Shown here piece after piece: positions 25,901 to 36,515 of a stretch of DNA of 64,000 nucleotides. Under the pieces are notes generated by a model. It searched no databases. It was not told the origin of the DNA and saw only the letters and a program-made list of their open reading frames with translations. The DNA is from Combretum micranthum. Its lineage: Eukaryota > Streptophyta > Magnoliopsida > Myrtales > Combretaceae. A program made the translations under genes and the position numbers. Location: the NCBI GenBank assembly GCA_024138025.1, contig JAMXBD010001363.1:326668-390667 (forward strand). The letters run 5' to 3'. The first letter of the stretch is position 1. The number at the start of each line of letters is the position of its first letter.

Positions 25901-26524
25901 ACAATAATAATTTTTTAAACCGTCTTTTCTATTATTTCTATAATAAAACAATGGTAGATAACATAACTATAAAATTGGAAAAGATGTTAGTTTTTTTTTA
26001 ATATAAAGGGCATCTACAAAGTTGCATTTGCTTTTAAATTATGTATAATTAGCTTCAAAAATATATAAAGTATCAAATATCTTTAAATAATTAATTATCT
26101 ATTAACTAAGACTAATAAGCACTTATTAAGCAGATTAAATCGACATTTATCTATTTTTTTTTTTAATTTTAAATTTTTTTATTACATCGAGTGAGAAATT
26201 TAAACCTAAAATTTTTCATTTAAGAGATTGAAGAGATATCTTTAGGTTATAATGTTTAGCTTCTAATTTTTAATGTACGTTTTATGAAAAAGAAAATATA
26301 TATCATGGCATTGATGAGATCATGTCCATTTAAGAATTCATGGCCTACTAATGGATTTTAATTTTGGCTTTTATGGCGGTATTAATGTGGGAGGAATCGG
26401 CACCAGAATCGAGACTATGTTGGGTGATAATTAATTAGTGTTGAATTTAATTTTTGAAATAATGATTAGTGGTTAAAGTCATTTTATGTGTCCAACGAAT
26501 AATTTGATAAAAAAAAAATGTTCA
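22936..26524. other. AT-rich intergenic sequence, no gene seen
   Basis: Long A/T tracts and short near-repeats (for example AATTTAAATATT words) without coding potential. A short (TA)n tract is at 25748-25762. Confidence 0.5.
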
Positions 26525-26689
26525 CACAGCGATGATAGATCCTTGATCCATCTATCTTAGATAGATTTTTTATTGAAAGTTTATCATATAAAGATAATAT
26601 TATATTAGTTTTATATATGATATTATTTTTTTATTTGATAAATTTTTAATAAAAAATTTATCTAAAATAGATAGATCATGATTCTGTGC
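26525..26689. mobile_element. MITE-like inverted-repeat element, about 165 bp
   Basis: The two arms, roughly 60 bp each, begin CACAG at 26525 and end CTGTG at 26688. They share ATCTATCTTAGATAGATTTT- and TTATTGAAAGTTTATCA-like stretches in inverse orientation around an AT core. No coding capacity. The flanking duplication is not clear, so the superfamily is not assigned. Confidence 0.6.
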
Positions 26690-26974
26690 ACCTTTTGCTC
26701 CTCCAAGCGGATTAGAAAAGTAAAAAGTGGGACGATTGAGTTTGTCTCGTATGGGAAAAGGAATAAAGGAAGAAGAGTGACACTGAAGTAACCAGAAAAA
26801 CGAAATTTGTCTACCGCTTGTTCTGTGTTTATTTTTTTAAACTAAGTTTGATTAATGAAACGAATCAATTCGAAAACTGAAGTAAATAGAGCTCAATCTT
26901 TTTCGCCCCCCTCAAATTTTAGTGAGGATAGAGAGGAAAAATCGCAATTAAGAGCTATATTGAATTGGGATAAA

Positions 26975-27275
26975 GTCACAACTCATAAATAATATTTGAA
27001 TTTTGATGAAATATATAATTAAGTATTTAAATTTTAAAAATGATTAATTTAGTATCTAAATTTTGAAATTGATTAATTTGATACTTGAAAAATTTTAAAA
27101 TCAATCAATTTAATACTTGAAAGAACTTGATAAAGATATTGTTTGCGTGTAGAAAATTTTTTTTTTAAGTACTAAATTTATCAATTTTAAAGTTTAGATA
27201 CTAAATTAATCAATTTTAAATTTTAAATATTTAATTTTATATTTTATCAAAATTCATGTATCATTTGTAACATTA
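26975..27275. mobile_element. Fold-back element, about 300 bp
   Basis: Both ends read GTYACAA..AATTTTGATRAAATAT in inverse orientation, with inner repeats of ATTAATTTAGTATCTAAA type. The same fold-back family is nested in the Rep-A copies at about 28875-29110 and 36850-37115. Confidence 0.6.
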
Positions 27276-28129
27276 AGCTAATAGAATTTCTTAATATACG
27301 ATATGCTTGTGCTAGTTTAGCTATTCTTATATTTATCTCGATGGATAACAATTCACTTTCAGACAATAAAAACATAGTTTTCCGTTCTATGCGGTGTGCT
27401 GTAGGTGATTAAGAAATCCATATAATTCATTCAATTAAGCTATGATTATCACTCGAGAAACGGTAATAGAACTATAAAAGAAATTAGAAATTAATTATGT
27501 CTTTGTATACTTGACTGCAAATTTGACATTGAATAAATTCCATTATGATACACTAATCATCCCAGCTTGCACTATCGTGGCAGATATTGTATATATCAAG
27601 CCAATTTATATTGGTACATGGATTTAGGAAAAAAAAAAGAAAAAATGAAATTACAAAATACAAATAGCCCTGTAAACTTTTATCTAACTTTGACTTAAAT
27701 GTGGATATAATCTTGAACTTTCAAATGTTACAAATAATCCATTTAAACTTTAATAAATTGGAAATATTAAGGATATTTATTTATTTTTCTTTAACTTTAG
27801 TAAAATCACAATAAGATTAAAGTTTGAAGACGTTAAAGCACATTATGATAAATTTAAGGAATGTTTTTGTACTTATGTCAAGATTTAGGAAGTTCTTTTT
27901 AACTTTTAGGTGTTATTTGCTAATCTATTAAAAGTTTGAGGATATGATTTGCAATATTTAAAAATTTAAAGGTGTATCTTATCAAGATTATAATTTAAAA
28001 AATCATCTACCTTGTTTTCCCTAAGAAGAAACCAGTATAGAATCTAATTATCAAAGTCTGGTGAGAGAAAGATGTACAACCGCATGCATTTTACAAGCAT
28101 AAAAGAAAATGATAGGTTGAATTGATTTT
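27276..28129. other. AT-rich intergenic sequence with a weak fold-back stretch
   Basis: The interval 27650-27990 shows loosely inverse words (AAACTTTTATCTAA and TTAAAAGTTTGAGGAT) and may be a worn fold-back element. No gene was seen. Confidence 0.4.
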
Positions 28130-28450
28130 AGTTTTTAATAAAATAGATTTTAGTTCTTAACATTTAATCATCTTTTTATTTGACTACTCAACTTTTTATT
28201 TTTTTCTATTTAAGTCTTTAATGTTTATTAAACTTAACAAACTAAGACTTTTATTAATGCCATCAACTTATCCATCCATAAATGGCACGTGGCAGTACCT
28301 GATCGCCAAATAAATAATTTGAATAAACGGTATAATAATAATGAAACATGAAAAATAAAAAATCAAATAAAAGAAAAAGGCTAGATCTTTTTTTTTTTCC
28401 CCAAAGAATCTTACCATAATTTTTAATCTTCATTCTCACACCAGAAACCA
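28130..28450 (-). repeat. Dispersed repeat Rep-A, inverted copy without the nested fold-back element
   Basis: On the minus strand it matches the Rep-A copies at 28541 and 36516: GTGTGAGAATGAAGATTAAA, AAATTATGGTAAGATTCTTT, then TTTCATTATTATTATA and TTAAGTTTAATAAACATTAA. It lacks the roughly 235 bp fold-back insertion that both direct copies carry after TTATTATTATAG. Confidence 0.7.
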
Positions 28451-28540
28451 AATTTTTATTGAACTAAACCATCTACAATTTTCTATTCTCTAAGCTCACG
28501 AATCCAGGCACCCCCAAGTCTCTTATTTATTTATTTTTTT

Positions 28541-29296
28541 TCAGTAAACATCAATTTATCTATTTAATTCAATAAATGGAGAGATGACTCATAAAATGAC
28601 ACACTATAACCCATGAAATTTTGATAATTTTATTTCTTCGACCTTCGTAGATTTGTAGTCTTGTCCCTTCGTATATACACACAATGTAAGATAAATTTTA
28701 ATTGGAGAATTTAAAAATCTGTTAGTGCTATTTATTCATAAAACATCTAGTTTACAAGTGTGAGAATGAAGGTTAAAAATTATGGTTAGATTCTTTAAAA
28801 AAAAAAAATCCTAATCTTTTTCCTTTATTTGATTTTTTTATTTTCTTATTTCATTATTATTATAGATATAATATTACAAATGATACATCAACCTTAACAA
28901 AATATATAATTAGGTAATTGATGCTGAAATTAATCAATTTAATACCTAAATTTTGAAATTGATCAATTTATGACCTGAAACAACTTGATGAAAATATTAT
29001 TGGCATGCACGAAAAGTTCATTTAAGTATTAAATCGATTAATTTCAAAGTTTAGATATCTAGTTACATATTTTATCAAAATTTAAGTATCATTTGTGATA
29101 TTAACACATTATTTTATTATTTATTGAAATTATATATTTTGCGATCAGGTGCTCTTGTCATTTACAGATCAAAAAGTTAACTACATTAACAAAAGTCTTA
29201 ATTTGTTAAGTTTGGTAAACATTAAGTACTTAAATAGAAAAAAATAAAAAATTAATGACTCAATTAGAACAATGATTAAATGCTACTTTTCACTCA
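28541..29296 (+). repeat. Dispersed repeat Rep-A, direct copy 1 (empty site for the gypsy insertion)
   Basis: About 756 bp, collinear with 36516-37267 joined to 43804-43849. It contains the nested fold-back element at about 28875-29110. The phrase ATTAATGACTCAATTAGA at 29251 is the uninterrupted form of the site into which the plus-strand gypsy element inserted in copy 2. Confidence 0.75.
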
Positions 29297-29902
29297 ATTT
29301 TTTAAAGCTATTACTTAAATTATAAACACTATGTTGGGAGGACCCATTTTAATCCATTCCCGGTCAATTGAACCTGCAAAAGAAGCTGTTCCATTTCATT
29401 TATTTGACAGCTCTCTCGCATTCGGGCATCCGTGGACCGCGTACAAAGTTGCCAAAAGGACCATTTGTCCTAGTTGTCGTCTGTCGACTTAGCTTACCTA
29501 TTGGCTACTGCCGATTGAAACCAACACCGCCAATAAGCCTCAATGGTTTTGCGAAAATCCATAATGAAATTACATGTCTTCATGGTCTGAAAGTAGAAGC
29601 GAGTTTTATCTAATTATTGGTGACTAAACCACTTTATTAAATTAAGGATTTAGTAAGGTAATTTTTCCTAAAAATTATCAAAACTATAAAACAATTATGA
29701 CTAGGGGTGATCTAACACATAATATTTAAGGTATACTGGTACCCCATATAGTAAGGTATAAAGTATTAAATTTTATATTCTGAACCAACCTTGTGATATT
29801 TTGTATCAACCCTATATCCTTTACCCTGTAAAACCTGTAAGGTGCATAATATGTGTGGAACCTAAAATTTTTCAACGAAACCTTATATTTATTCATTCAT
29901 TC
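29297..29902. other. Intergenic sequence, no gene recognised
   Basis: A moderately base-rich patch at 29350-29610 has an open frame with no recognisable feature. The rest is AT-rich. Confidence 0.4.
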
Positions 29903-30169
29903 TTTTTTTTTTTTTTTGGCCATTAAGACAACTAAATTCAATTTGAAAAAGAGTTCAAAACATCAATTGAGTTTATAGAAGAATGACAACTTGAACTATT
30001 AACTAAATTAGCTTCCAAATCGATCGTTAAAGAAGATAGGGTTCACTAACCCAACTCAAGGACACATCTTCCATCTGCTTCTAGTAGCAACCCAATTTGT
30101 TGTTTCATTTGCTTGTCGTTAAACTAGGTAAAACTCAACTTTGTTAAAATGGGGATGCAACGGTTAATG

Positions 30170-33100
30170 TTAGCAAGAATGTACTCCGTCGGGCACCAAA
30201 TTTCCAGCTTTTGGGATACCGCTAGAAAGACATTTGCAGCATCCTTCTCCACAATCACATTCAGCTGCTGTACCCCTTGCATAGCTTAAGACTTCTAATA
30301 CTGTTATATCCTTTGCTTCCTTAACATTGGTGACTTTAATGGTCTTACTACCCCTACCACATAAAGACCCTTGACAATCTCTACAAACACACCCCACTAC
30401 TGCATCTCCAATTTTAAATCAATAGAGGCATCGTAATTTAGTTTCATAAAGTTGGTCTGTCACACCCCGCCCCCTCAGGCGACGGCGATGTGATGCCAGG
30501 GCAGGCAAACCCACCACTAGGCCCCTAGTGATAATGGCCGACACCACCATTGCATCATGGTAACCTCAACCAACGAATGCCCCGCAGGGTATCACGGGCA
30601 CTATAGATATTGTTACCCTTAGGCAGAGTTGAATCCAGTTTACAGGCTCTAGGATTCGAACCCCAGACCTAAGGCTTTTGCCTGCCCCAAAGGAAGCACC
30701 TCTCACCGATTGAGTTGCAGCTCAACTGGTGAAGGTGCTGCCTTTGGGGCAGGCAAAAGCCTTAGGTCTGGGGTTCGAATCCTAGAGTCTGCAGACTGGA
30801 TTCAACTCTGCCTAAGGGTAACAATACCTATAGTGCCCGTGGTACCCGTTGGGGCATGTGTTGGTTGGGGTCACCATGATGCAATGGTGGTGTCGGCCAT
30901 TACCACTAGGGGGCTAGTGGTGGGTTTGTCTGTTCTGGCATCACATCACCGTCGCCTGAGGGGGCGGGGTGTGACATAGCTCAATTGGTGAAAGGTGCTG
31001 CCTTTGGGGCAGGCAAAAGCCTCAGGTCATGGGTTCGATCCCTAGAGGCTGCAGACTGAGGGTCAATCCATCCTGAGGGTAACAATACCTATAATGCCCG
31101 TGATACCCTGCGGGGCATGCGTTGGTTGGGGTTACCATGATGCAATGGTGGTGTCGGCCATTACCACTAGGAAGCCAGTGGTGGGTTTGCTTGCCCTGGC
31201 ATCGCATCGCCATCGCCTGCGGGGGCGGGGTGTGACATGGTCAGAGGTAGTTGCCAACTAGAAGCTTAAGGGATTGCAATAAAGTTTTGAGAAGTGGTAC
31301 TCACCGCCAACTTAGTATGGTCATGCATTGTTGATGCCTACAATGTTGTGGGCATTGCATTGCTTGTGATGTTGGTAGTTCCTAGAGTTGAGCATTATGC
31401 ATCTGTTAGCTGATTTAAAGGCGTTCTCTCCTGCTGAAGCTCTAAGTGTTCTATAGATCTATGGGACAAAAAGTCAAGCTCCATCAAAGCACGATGTGTA
31501 GAAGCTATGGTGAGATGAATTTCAAGCTCTCTCTTTTGAAAAATAGTAGTACATCTACTTTTTCAGATGCACCACAAGAGAGTACAAATATAAGCAAAGA
31601 TCTCAGCCTTCTCTCTTTTGCTTTCCGCCCCAGCCACACAGAAATAAGCAAAACATCAACTTTTGTTACTTTTTCCTTTTCAATTCTTAAGCCTAGAGAA
31701 GCAAACCAAATAGTTTTGTCCATAGGCAACATAGTAACATGTGTTTAACTTATTCATCATCTGAACAAAAGCAACAGGTTAGTAAGGGCAGTACCTTTTT
31801 CTTCTTCAAATTCAATTGGGTCGGGATTGCATTGTTTAAGGCTCACTAAATAAATTGCTTCATTTTTGGGAGGCATAGGCTATGCCAAACCTGTCTCCAT
31901 GCATCCTTTCCTATTTGATGAGAGCTTGAGGCATGTGAATAGGATCGAGTGGAGTTGCACTTGATGAAATTATATGCTGATCTTACAGTACAATGATCAT
32001 ACTTCTCAAAAGGCCATATCAGCTTATTAATAAGACTGCTCATTGGAAAAGTGATCTTAAGTATGGCTTGGATCATCTTGGGGTCAAACGACTTCCTTAA
32101 CTCATGAATGATCCAGGAACTCAATTGATGATGGATAAGGTCAGCAACTTTAAGTTATGGGAATGAGCACTAGTTCTTGAGCCATGGCAGATAGCTCTCA
32201 ATAGTAGGGATCCATCTATTTGTAAGTATGTTGAAGGATCGTCCATCTCCTACTTGTCACATAACTCCATTCAACAAGTTAGCTTTCCTTATAGGATGTT
32301 AGCCCAACCCCATGAGTTCTTATATCCTTTAAGTGCCTGCAAAAACGAGTAGTAGGGAAAGTAGATACCCTTAAGTACTCATACCTAAAAGGCATCTGGG
32401 TTAAAATTAATCCTCTAAGCAAGTTTAGTAAGCATGGCTATTTTAAATTCTTGGAGATCTTTAAAGCCTAAACCACTTAGTGATTTTAGGAGGGTGAATC
32501 TCTCCCATCTTTGCTATGAATTTTCTTTTCATCTTTACTTTGCTCTTACCAAAATTGAACAATTAGAGAGCTTACTTCTTGGCTCCATTTCTTGGGAAAT
32601 TTGAAGCAACTCATTAAGTATGTTGGAATAGCCTCAGCTATCACTTTGATTAGTGTCTCTTCTTGTATTAGATACAAGGCATCTTGTCTAACTTTTAAGC
32701 TTTTATCGAATCTTGTCTTTAACAAATGCTAAGGCTTCCAACTTGTTTCTACCCCAAATGGTTGCCAAACTTAAGTATTTCCTCAGGACACCTAACTTAT
32801 TGTAGATAGTCTCTACTTTATCCGTTGGTGTGCCTTTACTGAAGAAAATGCTAGATTTTTGGAGATTCACTTTTTGTCCTGATGCTTCACAGTATTCTTG
32901 GATAAAGTTCTTGAGCACTTGTATGTCTTCAATAGTAGCTTTCACAAAGAATAAAGAGTTGTTAGCAAAAAAAACAAGAGGGAAATCATTGGGCATGTTC
33001 TTCTAGCCTTCAAACCTATAGTGTACTTGTTGGAGACTAAAATTTCAATATTTCTAAACAAGACATCAGCCACTAATATGAACGAATATGGTGATAGGGG

Positions 33101-34980
33101 ATTTTCTTGTCTTAATCCCCTAGATGGATTAACTTGTCCTGCAATTTTGTTGTTATTAAAGATAGAATAAGATATTGAAGTCACACATTTAATAACCTAA
33201 TTAATCCAAGTAATGATAGCCCAGTTTGACCAAAACTCCTTTTAAGAAGTCTCACTCTACATGATCATATGCTCTATTCATATCTAATTTTAAGCCACAA
33301 TAACTTTTTTTTTCTATTTTGCTTATTTATTAGAAAATGAAATGCTTCATGAGCGATGATGATGTTGTCATGTATGACACAACCAGACACAAAGTCACTT
33401 TGAGGCGTAGACATAAGATCACTAATGAAAGTTTTTAAATAATTAACAAGATTTATGAAATAATTCTATAGATAAAATTGGAAAGACCGATTGGACGAAA
33501 ATGAACAACTTCCTAAGGGTAGAGGACTTTAGGAATTAAAATAATTTTGATGCGGTTAAGAAAAGGGGGGGTTGCACTGTGCTAGTAAAGCTGTTTCCCA
33601 CAATATGCCAATACCGTTGGTAGAAGATACCCAAAAAGCCATCCAGGCCTGGTACTTTTAAAGTTTCGAGTTGGAAAGTAGTGTTCTTGATTTCTTTTGG
33701 TAAGATCGGCTTCTTTAAAGACTCATTCATCTCATTGGTTACAAGTGTTGGTATTGAAGAAAGGCCATTACCCTAATTCTTTACACCATCTGACTTGAAT
33801 AGATCCTCATAAAACTGTTCAAATGTCTTCATTATGTCCTCCTCCTTACCAATCTACTTGTTGTCTTCTCTTTCGAGTGAAGGATTTTGTTTCTTTGTCT
33901 ACGCATAATAGTGAACCGATGAAAAACTCTTATATTTCGATTTCCTTCCTTTAGCTAAGTTATCCTAGATCACTGTATCCAATACATTTTTTCTCGTTCC
34001 CATAACTAACCAAGCTTGGAGAGTAGCATTTTTTCCCTTCCTCTGATTCTCATGAAGTTATTGTTGTATCTTCTTGATTTCATGCATACTATTTGAAAAG
34101 GCCTCTCTACTCCATTCCTTGAGCTTAATTTTGCACTTCTTTGGTTTAAATCCCAAGGGGTAAGGATAACAAGTTGGGGTTGTAATATTCCATGCTTCTT
34201 GGATGACATCTTTGCAGCTGTTGGAAGTAGTCCACATCTATTCAATTTGAATCTCCTTTTGCTTTCTTATCTAAAAACTATGTGTTGACTATCAAGGCTA
34301 CATGATTAGAGCTAATCATTTCACCATAGATGACTTGGGTGTTAGGGAACTTCTGTAACCACTCCAAAGATCCAAGAGGTTTATCAATCCTTTCTAATAT
34401 CAGCATTCCTTCCTTTCTTTGATTAGACCAATTAAATCGAGGTCCTTGGTAACCCAAATCATTAAGATTAACATTAAGGACCATTGCATTGAATTGCTCT
34501 ATTAATCTTTAGTACTTGTGGTTGCCTTCTACTTTCTCATGGCTGCACAAAGTATCATTAACGTCTCCTCCACACAACCAGGGATCTTTCAAAAGAAGCT
34601 CCGACAATTTCAAGATTCCTCCATAGAGTTTGCCTTCTCATTAGATTTGGATTCGCATAGATCCAAGATATATGTGCAAATAAAGAACCATTTGCAAAGT
34701 AGATTGTGTTCCCTATGTGATTCTTATTAGCATGATGCATAGATACTGCATTATCATCCATCCACCACAAAGCAAAACTACCTGATAAACCAGTAAGTGG
34801 CACATGAAACTTACTACTGAATCTTAAACTTCTTCTAATATTAGACAACCTCTTTCAATTGTTTTTCATCTCCTTAAGGAAAACAATGCTTGGATTATGC
34901 CTGCGAATGAGACCATTAAGGTGTTTAACTGCCATGGAGGCCCTAAACCCTAACAGTTTCAACTTATGACAGTCATAGCT
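30170..34980 (-). pseudogene. LINE ORF2 remnant: endonuclease, reverse transcriptase, RNase H
   Basis: The endonuclease-like part spans about 34980-34250 (IVFLKEMKNN; LGYQGPRFNWSNQR). Reverse transcriptase spans about 33730-32700, with KVPGLDGF, RGLRQENPLSPYSFIL and FFANNSLFF; the last should be F/YADD, so both metal-binding aspartates are replaced by asparagine. A zf-RVT-like part is at 32124-31846 (DAWRQVWHSLCLPKMK). The RNase H part at 30452-30170 reads FMKLNYDASID, then VVGCVCRDCQG and KEAKDITVLEVLSYA. The linker WQLPLTNF runs straight across the palindromic insertion when that is ignored. The many stops and frameshifts mean the protein is non-functional. Confidence 0.75.
30458..31237. 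mobile_element. Palindromic element with tRNA-like heads and LTR-like ends (three units)
   Basis: 780 bp flanked by a perfect 5 bp duplication TGGTC (30453-30457 and 31238-31242). It starts TGTCACACCCCGCCCCC and ends GGGGCGGGGTGTGACA. It holds three copies of a roughly 260 bp unit: unit 1 inverted (30458-30715), unit 2 direct (about 30716-30976) and unit 3 direct (30977-31237). Each unit opens with a tRNA-like head. In unit 3 the A box TAGCTCAATTGG (30977) and B box GGTTCGATCCC (31032) are 55 bp apart; unit 2 has CAGCTCAACTGG (30719) and GGTTCGAATCC (30772). Such boxes recruit RNA polymerase III in tRNA genes and SINEs. However, there is no A tail, the ends are TG..CA, and the duplication is short and fixed as for integrase. 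No coding capacity. It is inserted in the LINE ORF2. Confidence 0.85.
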
Positions 34981-34989
34981 TTTGCGTGG

Positions 34990-36310
34990 CCGCTTCTGAC
35001 CAATTACCACAGCTGTCAAGGAGAGAGAGACAATAAGAAATTAGAACAGGTAATAAGGAGTCTTGAGTTATTGCCCCTTTGGGAATCTTTAGTTTTAGGT
35101 TCTTCTTCTTTGTGATGTAGTTTCTTATCTTACTATTTCTTCCTAAAGGACACATTTTCTTTTGGGGAATCGTTTCTATTGTTCTCATCTTAAACTTTAA
35201 CCTTTTGGTAGATCCCACTTTTTATAACCTGTTAGCCTCTTAATAGCCAGTATTTTCATAGCCAAGTTTAATTGGGAAGGGGATGGTATGGTTATGGATT
35301 AATATTTTGGGTTGGGTGGGGGGGGAGGGGGGAGGGGAGGTAAAGGGGGCGGTTGGAGTTTGGAAACTCCACTATGTAATGACTTGAGGATTTTTTTGGT
35401 TGGTGGAGGAGAGGTGTTTATGAGATAAGTGCATGTGTAGTCTTGGTTAAGGTAGTCAAGCCATTTGATTTATGAGAGAAGTTGATTGTGTTTGATCTTG
35501 ACTTTGACAGGGTTGGTTACTTGATTTTGTGTAGAACATGTGTTAGAGTTTCATTGGATAGAATTGGATGGTTTAGTGTATTTTGAGAAGATGAAGACGA
35601 TACAGAGGGTTTAGCTGGACAAGTGGTGGCAGCTTTTCCTAAAGGAGGTGGGTTATATAGATGTGATTTTGTTGTTTCACAAATTGGTGAGGATGGTGGT
35701 TAATGCTATAAGATAGCGGGGTTTTTACCAGGACTAGTGGGGTAAAGGAAGCTTGGGGAGGATTCTCTGGATGTAGCATCCATAGAAGATGATTGGGTTA
35801 GAGAAGAGTTGCTAGGAGAGCCATCCCCTTCTAAGTAAGCTTTTATTGCTGAAGCTCGCATCCATGGAGCATAGTTTTGAGTTTTGTTTTCCCCTTCACA
35901 AATACTAGTGGAATGACCAAATCGACCATGCCTGAAACAAACATTAGGAAGTTTTTCATACTTGAAGTTCACAAAGTATCTATCTTCTTTGTTGCAGCTC
36001 ACCCACATTCCTATTTTTAAGGGGATCGTCAAATCCATGTTCACTCGAACTCGAAAAAATCTCTCATAGTTCCTCTTTTTAGATTAACAGGTTCACGTTC
36101 TAACACATATCCTACAATAGCTCCAAGTTTCATTATGTTGTTGTCAGTCATTTGATTAAGTTTTAGCCCATGAAATTGAACCCAAAAAGGCATTTATGTA
36201 ACAACACATCTTCTGAATTTAAATGAGATTCCCACACATTAAGGATTATCAATTTCCCCATGAATGACCAAGGACCATCTTTTATTACCTTTAGCATACA
36301 TTATTTTTCA
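34990..36310 (-). pseudogene. LINE ORF1 remnant (DUF4283 plus zinc knuckle)
   Basis: The minus-strand translation, across frameshifts, shows a DUF4283-like part around 36310-36050 (DGPWSFMGKLIIL, then a VQFHGLKLN-like phrase). It is followed by IPLKIGMWVSCNKE, then KYEKLPNVCFRHGRFGHS with a further cysteine at SIC, which is the zf-CCHC_4 signature at about 36030-35890. A lysine-rich stretch at 35218-34973 may be its C-terminus. The protein would bind element RNA. Several frameshifts and stops show it is dead. Confidence 0.7.
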
Positions 36311-36515
36311 CTAAAAGTGCAAATATATAGGTTGGGTTTGGAGGCTACAATTTCACAACTTCTATAACACTAAGATGACTGCAACTTTGTTTTCAACTTT
36401 ATATGATATTAAGCGATTGACCAAAACTGCTTTCCTTATACTAAAGCTAACCCCTTGCATATCAAGCTCGATGACAGGTGGGTATTTTTCTCCACCACCA
36501 TTAGCATGGATGTGG

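Larger units (their letters stand above)
29903..36515 (-). mobile_element. Decayed L1-type LINE with ORF1, ORF2 and RNase H
   Basis: Read on the minus strand, the order is a gag-like ORF1, an apurinic endonuclease, reverse transcriptase, a zinc-binding reverse-transcriptase domain, RNase H, about 250 bp of trailer, and a run of A seen as T at 29903-29917. This is the standard order of plant L1 elements with an RNase H tail. All frames are broken. A palindromic element (30458-31237) sits in the linker just before RNase H. The right edge is taken at the start of the Rep-A copy; no convincing flanking duplication was found. Confidence 0.75.

Noticed and set aside
30170..30397. Short cysteine-rich frame (10 Cys in 75 residues) that could be taken for a small secreted or zinc-binding protein
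   Set aside because: Reading upstream in the same frame gives FMKLNYDASID before VVGCVCRDCQG, the RNase H tail of the LINE. The cysteines are mutations in a dead domain.
30710..30979. 89-residue plus-strand frame in the palindromic element, and its minus-strand mirror at 31022-31213
   Set aside because: The frames are by-products of G+C-rich non-coding units; codons are not conserved between units and no start context is shared.
30977..31045. Possible genuine tRNA gene
   Set aside because: A and B boxes are present, but the acceptor and anticodon stems do not form a cloverleaf that I can draw, and copies are repeated inside a mobile element.
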